From: Lachnospiraceae bacterium
Lineage (GTDB): Bacteria; Bacillota; Clostridia; Lachnospirales; Lachnospiraceae
Assembly: GCA_014804565.1 (NCBI GenBank)
Contig: JAAUZN010000017.1
Coordinates: forward strand, 1-12,283
DNA: 12,283 nucleotides
Direction: 5' to 3'
Shown in pieces: positions 1 through 5,391 of the stretch. The position numbers were made by a program, and so were the translations under genes. The notes beneath the pieces were generated by a model. The model was not told where the DNA came from. It was given only the letters and a program-made list of their open reading frames with translations, and ran no database searches. The number at the start of each line of letters is the position of its first letter. The stretch's first letter is position 1.

Positions 1-213
1 CTTGCCGAGGTCGTTGAAACAGAGAGTTTCTATTGCATCGTAGGGAAAATTGTAAATACTGCGGCAGAGGAAAGCGTTCTTTCCGATAATGGGAAAGTCG
101 ATCCTGCAAAACTGGACGCACTCATCTTCGATCAGTTTCAGCATGGATACTATGTGTCCGGCGAGCAGGTTGGAAAAGCATGGAATGCCGGCGCCGGTTT
201 GATGAAAAACTAA
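1..213 (+). CDS. Flavin reductase-like (FMN-binding split-barrel) protein, 3' end only
   Basis: The reading frame is open from base 1 to the TAA at 211-213 and gives the last 70 residues of a protein whose start lies outside the window. Recognisable pieces are VVETESFYCIVGKIVN, then AEESVLSDNGKVD, and a terminal GYYVSGEQVGKAWNAG. This order resembles the C-terminal part of the flavin reductase-like/flavoredoxin family, which binds FMN in a split beta-barrel and acts in the cytoplasm on flavins or as an FMN electron carrier. Only the tail is visible, so the substrate and partner cannot be read. The gene converges with the next one, whose stop is 13 bases away, with no room for a terminator between them. 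Family assignment comes from remembered motif similarity, not from a search. Confidence 0.7.
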   Translation, partial: LAEVVETESFYCIVGKIVNTAAEESVLSDNGKVDPAKLDALIFDQFQHGYYVSGEQVGKAWNAGAGLMKN

Positions 214-226
214 AATGCTCTTCAGA

Positions 227-718
227 TTATGACAGCGCTTCCCTGCAAAAATAACAGCTATACCGCGTTCTGGGCTGCATGGGAACCAGATTTTCCGCGC
301 CACAGTAACCGCATTTGACGCACCGCTTGCCCTGGGGAATCAGATCACCGTCAAGGTATCTCTCCGCCACGGCAAGCCCACCCCGCGTCTCATAAAGCCG
401 TTTCTGCTCCTCAAACTTTTCTTTCGCGTGCTGTCTGGCATCCTCTTCCGCCTTCTCCTTCAGATATTCCGTCGTAGATTTGCCGTCTTCCTTCGTTTCT
501 TTGACTGCCGGTTTTACTACAGTTGCAGTTTGTTTTGACGCCTTTGCCATCTGTGTATTCCTGTTTACAGGCGCTGCCGGTCTAGCGTTAGCGCCGGGCT
601 GATTCGTCATCGTATTGGATCCGGCATTATTACTTTTCGTGTCATTGCTTTCCTTCGCCCTCTGTACATTCCTATAAATCACTATACAAATAAATAAAAA
701 GAACAATAATTGAATCAT
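227..718 (-). CDS. Small membrane-anchored protein with C-terminal zinc ribbon (uncharacterised)
   Basis: This is a 163-residue protein. Residues 2-15 form a short hydrophobic N-terminal membrane segment. A polar, low-complexity linker rich in N, T, A and K follows (about 20-80), then a charged helical stretch (about 82-112). The end is cysteine-rich, with C133, C136 and C139 paired with C155 and C158, typical of a zinc ribbon. The start at 718 is chosen because AAGGA lies 7 bases upstream. A longer frame reaching 814 would begin inside the -35 box of the promoter found here. Membrane topology and zinc binding are inferred from composition. I do not recognise a named family or a function. It is transcribed divergently from the Rpn-type nuclease gene and converges with the flavin reductase-like gene. 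Confidence 0.72.
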   Translation of the reverse strand: MIQLLFFLFICIVIYRNVQRAKESNDTKSNNAGSNTMTNQPGANARPAAPVNRNTQMAKASKQTATVVKPAVKETKEDGKSTTEYLKEKAEEDARQHAKEKFEEQKRLYETRGGLAVAERYLDGDLIPQGKRCVKCGYCGAENLVPMQPRTRYSCYFCREALS

Positions 719-785
719 ATCGTCATCCTTCCATTCTGTCGTATTGGTTCTGCCACGGCTACCTTCTTTGGTTATTCGTTCTTTT

Positions 786-814
786 AGTATACCGCATATC
801 TTTTGATGAATCAA
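786..814 (-). promoter_or_regulatory. Sigma-A-type promoter for the zinc-ribbon membrane protein
   Basis: On the minus strand TTGATT (809-814) and TATACT (786-791) are separated by exactly 17 bases. Transcription would begin near 779, leaving a leader of about 60 bases before the start at 718. The -35 box overlaps a small inverted repeat, TTGAT-N2-ATCAA (803-814), which could be an operator but is short enough to be chance. Confidence 0.7.
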
Positions 815-846
815 TTAAAGTCCACATATTTTATTGCAACACTTAC

Positions 847-875
847 TTGACAGAATTCCGTACTATTGCTATAGT
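847..875 (+). promoter_or_regulatory. Sigma-A-type promoter for the rpn-VOC gene pair
   Basis: TTGACA (847-852) and TATAGT (870-875) are separated by 17 bases, close to the ideal vegetative promoter. Transcription would start near 882, giving a leader of about 155 bases before the nuclease start at 1038. Matching 7-base arms, AGAATTC (852-858) and GAATTCT (889-895), flank the -10 box symmetrically. I see no coding sequence with a ribosome binding site in the leader and no strong hairpin. Confidence 0.75.
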
Positions 876-1037
876 TATCTCAAAGCATGAATTCTATTTT
901 TCTATTGAGTTATTCTAGCATCAACTCTTTTTATCAAAGAAATCTATGCTTTTATTCACAACAAACTAAAGCAGGGATTTCCTGAATAAAAAGTGTTTGG
1001 AATCTCCTGCGGAACGCAAAGGAAAGGAGATTCTGCA

Positions 1038-1862
1038 ATGTATCAGAAAAAGTTTGAAGAACTGGAACTACGGGATGACTTTATCTTTGGTAAGGTCATG
1101 CGCAATAAGGCAATCTGCAAGAAAATACTGGAAATCCTTTTAGGAATCCAAATCGAGGACATTGAGTATCCGGAAACGCAGAAAGCAATTAACATCACCT
1201 ATCAGGGAAAAAGCGTGCGACTGGATGTATATGTTGAGGATGACAAAAGCTCCATCTACAATGCGGAAATGCAACAGAAAGGCGATGAGGAGAATATCCG
1301 CCAACTGCCTAAGCGAAGCCGTTACTATCAGGGCATGATAGATTTGAACCTGATAGAAAAGGGACTTCCCTATACGGCACTGAGCACAAGCTATGTCATT
1401 TTCATCTGTACCTTTGATCCATTCGGAAAAGGAAACTATCAGTATACATTCCGGGCTTTATGCCAAGAGGATACGACATTTGCACTGGAAGATGGGTCGA
1501 CAAGAATTTTCTTTAATACCAAAGGCAATCTGGAAGAAGCGCCGGAAGAACTGCGGAAACTCTTACAGTACATAGAGACCACCCAACCGGAGAGTACGTT
1601 CACACAACAGCTTGACCGCGAAGTGAAACGCGCAAAACAGAATGAGAAATGGAGACGAGAATATATGAAGGAACTTCTGCATGATTTCGACATGAAAGAA
1701 GAAGGCAGGCGGGAAGGTAAAGAGGAAGGTAGAGAGGAAGGCAAACAGGAAGTCAACCTTCTGAATCAACTGCTTGCAGAGCAGAACCGTATGGAAGATA
1801 TCATCCGCTCTGCACAAGACGCAGAATACCAGAAAAAACTATTTGAGGAGTTTCAAATATAA
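1038..1862 (+). CDS. Rpn family PD-(D/E)XK nuclease / putative transposase
   Basis: A 274-residue protein of the Rpn/PDDEXK_2 type. E. coli members are DNA endonucleases that promote RecA-independent recombination, and some take part in phage defence. The N-terminus (LELRDDFIFGKVMRNK, 9-24) is typical of the family. The probable active site is D63 in RLDVYV and E77/Q79 in NAEMQ, the PD-ExQ version of the nuclease fold. Residues about 195-274 are highly charged and helical, with an EEGR/EGKEEG repeat at 221-238 as in many Rpn proteins. The start at 1038 has AAAGGAG 8 bases upstream and is preferred over a GTG at 993 without one. A VOC gene follows after 6 bases, so the two are probably co-transcribed. 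Nuclease activity is inferred from motifs. The 'transposase' label common for this family does not mean a mobile element is present; no terminal repeats were seen. Confidence 0.88.
   Translation: MYQKKFEELELRDDFIFGKVMRNKAICKKILEILLGIQIEDIEYPETQKAINITYQGKSVRLDVYVEDDKSSIYNAEMQQKGDEENIRQLPKRSRYYQGMIDLNLIEKGLPYTALSTSYVIFICTFDPFGKGNYQYTFRALCQEDTTFALEDGSTRIFFNTKGNLEEAPEELRKLLQYIETTQPESTFTQQLDREVKRAKQNEKWRREYMKELLHDFDMKEEGRREGKEEGREEGKQEVNLLNQLLAEQNRMEDIIRSAQDAEYQKKLFEEFQI
1665..1862 (+). other. Possible internal in-frame start inside rpn, giving a 65-residue C-terminal protein
   Basis: An ATG at 1665, in frame with the nuclease (its residue 210), is preceded by GGAG (1651-1654) with a spacing of 10 bases. 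Translation from here would give 65 residues consisting only of the charged C-terminal domain. Short internal products from the 3' ends of rpn genes are known in E. coli, where they block the toxicity of the full nuclease. Whether this site is used is an inference from position and spacing. A second in-frame ATG at 1692 has no suitably placed binding site. Confidence 0.35.
1700..1752 (+). repeat. Imperfect 12-base tandem repeat within rpn
   Basis: Units of the form GGAAGGTAAAGA begin at 1712, 1724 and 1736, with a more diverged unit at 1700-1711 and a partial one at 1748-1752. Each unit encodes four residues of the EGKE/EGRE type. Gain or loss of a unit would keep the reading frame and only change the length of the charged helix. 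Confidence 0.75.
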
Positions 1863-1868
1863 AATCAT

Positions 1869-2231
1869 ATGAGACTGAAAAATGTATTAATTGTTGTGAA
1901 AAATATAGAAAAGGCAAAGCAGTTCTACCACGACTTGTTCGGGCTTGATGTGATACTGGACAATGACGGTAATATGATCCTCACAGAAGGGCTTGTCCTT
2001 CAGGATGAAAAGATCTGGAAGAAATTTCTTGGAAAGGATATAATCGCCAAGAATCACGCCTGCGAGCTATATTTTGAGGAGAATGATATCGAAGCCTTCG
2101 TGCAAAAGCTTGAAAAACTGTATCCTTCAACGGAATATGTCAATCGGCTTATGACGCACAGTTGGGGACAAAAAGTCGTTCGTTTTTACGATCCTGACGG
2201 GAATCTGATTGAAGTGGGAACGCCGATGTGA
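1869..2231 (+). CDS. VOC family (glyoxalase/bleomycin-resistance fold) protein
   Basis: A 120-residue protein, the size of a single VOC unit made of two beta-alpha-beta-beta-beta modules. The first module opens with LKNVLIVVKNIEKAKQFYHD (3-22), continuing LFGLDV. The second ends with VVRFYDPDGNLIEVG (103-117), the standard VOC closing strand. Possible metal ligands are H63 and E115. The first-strand position often held by His has Asn (N5), so metal binding is not certain. VOC proteins range from glyoxalases and dioxygenases to drug-binding proteins, and the sequence does not show which applies. The start lies 6 bases after the nuclease stop without a well-spaced ribosome binding site (GGAG is 18 bases away), which suggests translation coupled to the upstream gene. 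Confidence 0.85.
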   Translation: MRLKNVLIVVKNIEKAKQFYHDLFGLDVILDNDGNMILTEGLVLQDEKIWKKFLGKDIIAKNHACELYFEENDIEAFVQKLEKLYPSTEYVNRLMTHSWGQKVVRFYDPDGNLIEVGTPM

Positions 2232-2293
2232 CTGCGATATCATTTGAAAAAAATTTTATTTACAAACAGATTTGAATTTGTGGAGAGAATTTT

Positions 2294-2902
2294 ATGAAAA
2301 CAATTATTACTATCCAGCATACACAATCAGTTCACCATACAAATGGTATGGTTGGCTCTTGGACCGATTGGGAATTATCCGAATTGGGAGTACAACATGC
2401 AAATAGAATTGGCGAAAAGCTAAAAGCAGAGTTATCTGAAAAGGAATTTGTAATGTATTCCTCTGATCTATTACGTGCAAAGCAGACCGCTGAAAATGTT
2501 GGTAAATACTTAGGTCTAACGCCTATTTTGAGAACTGAATTGAGAGAACGAAATCTTGGTAAATGCTGTGGAAAATCGGTTCAATGGCTTCGTGATAATC
2601 TAGAAACGCAGGAAAAAACGATTGATGACAGATTGTTTTCTGATGCAGAAAGCCGCAGAGACGAGTGGAACAGATTGAAACCGTTTTATAATGAAATCAT
2701 GGCAAGCAAGGACGAAAATATAATAATTGTTTCTCATGGAGATTTGTTAAGCGTGTTCAATACAATGTTTCTTGGGTTAGATATTGAAGCGATAAATACA
2801 AGTGAAATATTCGGACTTGCTGGTGGGGTTTCTCATATGGTTGTAAACAATGATGGGAAACGATTTATTAAGAGAATAAGTGATATGTCGTATATTAACT
2901 AA
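2294..2902 (+). CDS. Histidine phosphatase family protein (variant QHT motif)
   Basis: A 202-residue cytoplasmic protein with the phosphoglycerate-mutase-like fold, which uses a phosphohistidine intermediate on phosphorylated substrates. The probable catalytic H9 lies in IQHTQS where the family usually has RHGxT, so the neighbouring Arg is replaced by Gln. Other core elements are present: GSWTDWELSELG (21-32), SSDLLRAKQTA (56-66) with R61, the acid site ELRERNLG (82-89), and the second histidine in VSHGD (146-150, H148). I recall related Firmicutes proteins with a similar QHTQS start, so this may be a subfamily rather than a damaged copy. GGAGAG stands 8 bases before the ATG. I found no convincing promoter in the 62-base gap after the VOC gene. 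The substrate is unknown. Confidence 0.85.
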   Translation: MKTIITIQHTQSVHHTNGMVGSWTDWELSELGVQHANRIGEKLKAELSEKEFVMYSSDLLRAKQTAENVGKYLGLTPILRTELRERNLGKCCGKSVQWLRDNLETQEKTIDDRLFSDAESRRDEWNRLKPFYNEIMASKDENIIIVSHGDLLSVFNTMFLGLDIEAINTSEIFGLAGGVSHMVVNNDGKRFIKRISDMSYIN

Positions 2903-3066
2903 ATTCAAGTTTATATTCTAGATATTTTTTATCTATCAGGAGCTATTTCCCAAGCGAAATTTTCTTTCTCCTATTTAAGCTTCTTTCCGTTTATCGGAAA
3001 ATCTCCCACACTGAATATGCAGTAGGTTTTTATTTTCCCTAATTTATGCAATTAAAAACCAAACAA

Positions 3067-3095
3067 TTGACGCACGTATCAACACGTGTTATAAT
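3067..3095 (+). promoter_or_regulatory. hicAB promoter with palindrome in the spacer
   Basis: TTGACG (3067-3072) and a perfect TATAAT (3090-3095) are 17 bases apart, just upstream of hicA. The spacer contains the 10-base palindrome AACACGTGTT (3081-3090), touching the -10 box. HicB-type antitoxins usually repress their own promoter through a DNA-binding domain, so this is the natural operator candidate. The rest of the 2903-3125 gap holds only one other small inverted repeat, TTTCCG-N5-CGGAAA (2984-3000), without a T-run. Confidence 0.75.
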
Positions 3096-3125
3096 TTTTT
3101 CACTTAAGAAAAGGGTCTATCCAAA

Positions 3126-3314
3126 ATGCCAATGACATCTTCTGAAATGCTTAAGTACTTAAAGAAAAATGGATTTATAATGATTAGCCAAAACGGTTCA
3201 CATGTTAAAATGAGAAATCCCTGCACACAAAAGGCCGTAATTGTTCCCTGTCATGCCAGAGATTTAAAAAAAGGCATGGAACAGGCAATTTTAAAACAGG
3301 CTGGTTTAAAATAA
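3126..3314 (+). CDS. hicA: HicA family mRNA interferase toxin
   Basis: A 62-residue protein of the usual HicA length with the double-stranded-RNA-binding-like fold. HicA toxins cut mRNA and tmRNA and stop translation until neutralised by HicB. The order fits the family: helix EMLKYLKKNGF (7-17), the strand with catalytic histidine NGSHVKM (23-29, H26), VPCHARDLKKG, and the terminal AILKQAGLK. All key residues are present, so it is probably active. AAGGG lies 10 bases before the ATG at 3126; a second ATG at 3132 is possible. hicB follows after 29 bases with a much stronger ribosome binding site, consistent with antitoxin being made in excess. Confidence 0.93.
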   Translation: MPMTSSEMLKYLKKNGFIMISQNGSHVKMRNPCTQKAVIVPCHARDLKKGMEQAILKQAGLK

Positions 3315-3343
3315 TTCTATCACCAATTCAGGGAGGTATCTTA

Positions 3344-3745
3344 ATGCGTAAATTATTTTATCCCGCTATCTTCCATACGGCTGAAGAAGGCGGTTTCTGG
3401 ATCACTTTTCCCGATCTCCCAGAATGTATGACTCAGGGAGACGACATGCAGAATGCTTACGAAATGGCAGTTGACGCCCTCGGCCTTGCCATTTCCAGCC
3501 GCAAGAAAGAAGGGGTAGAAATTCCTACTCCCTCAAAGCCTCATGAAATAAATACTTCTAGAGATGAGTATTGTGTTGTAGTCGAATTTGATATGCTTGC
3601 CTACCAAAAACGTACGAACTCTAGGGCTGTTAAAAAAACACTTACTATCCCTGAGTGGCTTAACGAAGAAGCCCTATCTCTTGGCATCAATTTTTCACAA
3701 GTGTTGCAGGAGGCATTATTACAGAAGATAAATGCAAAACTTTGA
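3344..3745 (+). CDS. hicB: HicB family antitoxin
   Basis: A 133-residue antitoxin partner of the preceding toxin. The N-terminal half is the HicB partial RNase-H-like domain: YPAIFHTAEEGGFWITFPDL (6-25) is a textbook match, and ALGLAISSRKKEGVEIPTPS (45-64) follows. The C-terminal part (about 96-129, VKKTLTIPEWLNEEAL onward) looks like a ribbon-helix-helix DNA-binding domain, by which the complex would bind its operator and repress the pair. The start has GGGAGGT about 6 bases upstream, one of the best in the window. The likely operator is the palindrome in the hicA promoter spacer. Assignment of both domains is from recognised motifs. Confidence 0.93.
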   Translation: MRKLFYPAIFHTAEEGGFWITFPDLPECMTQGDDMQNAYEMAVDALGLAISSRKKEGVEIPTPSKPHEINTSRDEYCVVVEFDMLAYQKRTNSRAVKKTLTIPEWLNEEALSLGINFSQVLQEALLQKINAKL

Positions 3746-3799
3746 TGGTAATAGTAATGGTGATCAATAAACAAATCTTGGAATTTGGAGAGGAATAGT

Positions 3800-4120
3800 A
3801 TGACTGGAAAAGAGTTTGTAAAACTGTGTTACACTGAAAAAGAGGCAATATTAGATGAGTACTTCAATGTTAATTCTAAATCACTGGTCACAGAAAAACT
3901 GAAAAATTTAATTTCATCTGGAACAAGTAAAGATAATCTATATGATCTTGTTAATTTAGTGATGACAGATACTTATTACACATTATTGCTTGCTTTAGAT
4001 GGTGAAATAGCATTAGGCGGAAAACAAGTTGCATACAAGCTATACGATGAAGATGGGAATTTACTTAATGAATGTGGCGAGATAGAAGAAGCAGCGTTTA
4101 ATCATTTTATGGAAGAATAA
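3800..4120 (+). CDS. Hypothetical small acidic protein downstream of hicAB
   Basis: A 106-residue soluble protein that I do not recognise. It has no signal peptide, membrane segment or cysteine cluster. The N-terminal half looks helical (KEFVKLCYTEKEAILDEYF, 4-22, and TEKLKNLISSG). The middle, LVMTDTYYTLLLALDGE (53-69), is followed by a strand-like segment KQVAYKLYDEDGNLLNECGE and an acidic end. This layout is reminiscent of small immunity proteins of polymorphic toxins, but that is only an impression. The start at 3800 has GGAGAGG directly upstream at normal spacing. An in-frame TTG at 3785 would place that site inside the gene. It lies 54 bases after hicB in the same direction, and no own promoter is obvious. 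Confidence 0.65.
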   Translation: MTGKEFVKLCYTEKEAILDEYFNVNSKSLVTEKLKNLISSGTSKDNLYDLVNLVMTDTYYTLLLALDGEIALGGKQVAYKLYDEDGNLLNECGEIEEAAFNHFMEE

Positions 4121-4173
4121 TTTGGTAAATCCTAATTTGTCAATGAATTGAAGTCATGGAAAGGACAACTGAG

Positions 4174-4470
4174 ATGGAACACGATATAAACTTGAATATC
4201 CATTATTCCGCCCCTGATGAAGTATGGGATAAAATAAGTGATGTTTATAAATCTATGCCATATTGGGCAGGAAATAATAAGGAAATAAAATGGATTGGAA
4301 AAGGCATTGATTTATGGGCATCTGTAGAACCCAACGGAATCCAAATAGCAGGTGTGATGCCGGAAGATATTTGGAATGAATGGTACAGCAGCCTCAAAAG
4401 CAAATTAACAGAAGCACTTGGCTATGAAATCGGAGAGCCGGAAGATGGATATGACTTTAAATATTGGTAA
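4174..4470 (+). CDS. Hypothetical tryptophan-rich small protein
   Basis: A 98-residue soluble acidic protein with seven tryptophans. It begins MEHDINLNIHYSAPDEVWDKI and ends GEPEDGYDFKYW, a terminus that I believe recurs in hypothetical proteins of related Clostridia. I cannot name its function. The pattern of aromatic residues, alternating strands and an acidic C-terminus fits a small single-domain binding protein, possibly an immunity protein, but nothing in the sequence proves this. The start at 4174 has AAAGGA (4160-4165) 8 bases upstream; the earlier in-frame ATG at 4156 overlaps that site and lacks its own. It lies 53 bases after the preceding orphan gene. Confidence 0.65.
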   Translation: MEHDINLNIHYSAPDEVWDKISDVYKSMPYWAGNNKEIKWIGKGIDLWASVEPNGIQIAGVMPEDIWNEWYSSLKSKLTEALGYEIGEPEDGYDFKYW

Positions 4471-4574
4471 AAAATCTTTCAACGATTTCAACCAAAACAC
4501 AGGCTACCATTATGTAAGTAAAATTTATAAAAGCGATATAATGAATATGAAATAAGTGGAGACAGAGTAGGCAG

Positions 4575-4784
4575 ATGAAGAAATATATTATTTACAAGCA
4601 CATAGGGAATTTATCTCAATTAAATAATGGGTGGATAAAAGAGCTCAATTTTATATCTTGGGATAATAGAGAACCGGTTTATGACATACGAACATGGAAT
4701 CCAGAACATACAAAGTACGGTAATGGTGTTACGCTTACGGTACGTCAAATGAGGATTTTTAAAGAGTTACTTAATGAAATTTGA
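4575..4784 (+). CDS. PC4/YdbC-type single-stranded nucleic acid-binding protein
   Basis: A 69-residue protein that fills the PC4 (transcriptional coactivator p15) C-terminal domain as found in bacterial YdbC-like proteins. These dimerise and bind single-stranded DNA or RNA through curved beta-sheets. The characteristic run is visible: GWIKELNFISWDNREP (19-34), VYDIRTWNPEH (35-45), and YGNGVTLT (48-55) before the C-terminal dimer helix. The ATG has GGAG 13 bases upstream, which is rather far. A TATAAT at 4537-4542 might be the -10 of its own promoter, but no good -35 accompanies it. Its last 11 bases overlap the start of the following zinc protein, so the two are probably translated together. 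The target nucleic acid is unknown. Confidence 0.8.
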   Translation: MKKYIIYKHIGNLSQLNNGWIKELNFISWDNREPVYDIRTWNPEHTKYGNGVTLTVRQMRIFKELLNEI

Positions 4785-5214
4785 TTCTTTAGGGTGGGTA
4801 AAACAACATGAAAACTTGGATTTTGTCAAGGACGATATTATGATTGAAAAAGACGACTGGCGATTATTGAACGACGTTACATATTTGAAAAAAGCATATA
4901 TAAATCCGACTGACGGAGAAGAAATATGTAAGCACGCACCTCATCTAAAACGGTGCGAATTTTGTTTTGAACCAGTACAAGATAATATGCATCAATGGTG
5001 GTTTGTTCCTGAGGATTTAACCTGTTGCATTTGTGAAGAATGCTACAATGATTTTAAAGAAGAGTTTGAATGGAAAAGACTTGATGGCTGGGATATCGAA
5101 TGGTTTGTCCGATGTCCCAAATGTGGAGAAATTCTCCGCAAAACTTCATATGAAAATTATGCGTATGAATGTTCAAAGTGTCATACATTGCTCAGAGAAA
5201 ACTCAGAGATGTGA
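4774..5214 (+). CDS. Multi-CxxC zinc-binding protein, uncharacterised
   Basis: A 146-residue protein whose ATG lies inside the end of the PC4-like gene (11-base overlap), with AAAGAG 7 bases upstream. It has four CxxC pairs: C61/C64, C87/C90 (preceded by C84 and C85), C114/C117 and C133/C136. These suggest two zinc sites, the last one a zinc ribbon (RCPKCGEILR with CSKCHTLLR). The first 55 residues are free of cysteine and rich in charged and aromatic residues. No catalytic motif is recognisable. The coupling suggests it works with the nucleic-acid-binding protein upstream, but that is inference. The last few codons run into the remnant of a broken ATPase gene, so the original C-terminus may have been altered. 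Confidence 0.7.
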   Translation: MKFDSLGWVKQHENLDFVKDDIMIEKDDWRLLNDVTYLKKAYINPTDGEEICKHAPHLKRCEFCFEPVQDNMHQWWFVPEDLTCCICEECYNDFKEEFEWKRLDGWDIEWFVRCPKCGEILRKTSYENYAYECSKCHTLLRENSEM

Positions 5215-5372
5215 CCGGTCTTCCACTGTATTATCTGGATATGATATGGCATAAACCAAATCAGTCAACGATTTCCACACAGGAGTTTGACCGGCGGTTA
5301 AAAGAGATTCTCATGGAAGATCAATGGATCATAGACGGGAATTACAGTCGAACGGGCGCAGTATCCAGAATC
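5193..5372 (+). pseudogene. Remnant of an adenylate-kinase-like / FlaR-type P-loop ATPase
   Basis: The frame through this stretch reads QRKLRDVTGLPLYYLDMIWH, then EFDRRLKEILMEDQWIIDGN and YSRT. This is the part following the P-loop in the small ATPases annotated as 'DNA topology modulation protein FlaR' or adenylate-kinase-like. The N-terminal GxSGSGKS loop is missing: the upstream sequence is the tail of the zinc protein in another frame. After NYSRT the frame reads GAVSRI, which may correspond to the later GAESRI segment of the family, as if about 25 residues had been deleted. The lid and C-terminal region are absent and the next gene begins at 5392. The frame stays open from 5169 to 5564 by chance, but a working ATPase is not possible. 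Confidence 0.65.
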
Positions 5373-5391
5373 AAATTTACGGAGTACCAGC

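Noticed and set aside
887..985. Possible 32-codon leader peptide before rpn
   Set aside because: No Shine-Dalgarno sequence precedes the ATG and the peptide shows no regulatory codon run.
1439..1756. Open frame of 105 codons on the minus strand, rich in Ser and Leu
   Set aside because: It is antisense to the well-supported rpn gene. Its repetitive LPSSLPSR composition is the mirror of the EGKEEG coding repeat, and there is no ribosome binding site.
1038..1862. Rpn gene as evidence for an insertion sequence
   Set aside because: Despite the 'putative transposase' label of the family, no terminal inverted repeats or target-site duplication are visible around it.
2984..3000. TTTCCG-N5-CGGAAA hairpin after the histidine phosphatase gene as a terminator
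   Set aside because: The stem is only six pairs with A/T-rich ends, no T-run follows on either strand, and it lies about 80 bases after the stop.
4514..4542. Promoter before the PC4-like gene based on TATAAT at 4537-4542
   Set aside because: No acceptable -35 hexamer at 16-18 bases and no extended -10; TATAAT occurs easily in AT-rich DNA. Mentioned only as a possibility in that gene's entry.
2903..5215. Integron-like array of gene cassettes
   Set aside because: The small same-direction genes suggested it, but no repeated attC-like elements occur between them; the spacers share no sequence or structure I can see.
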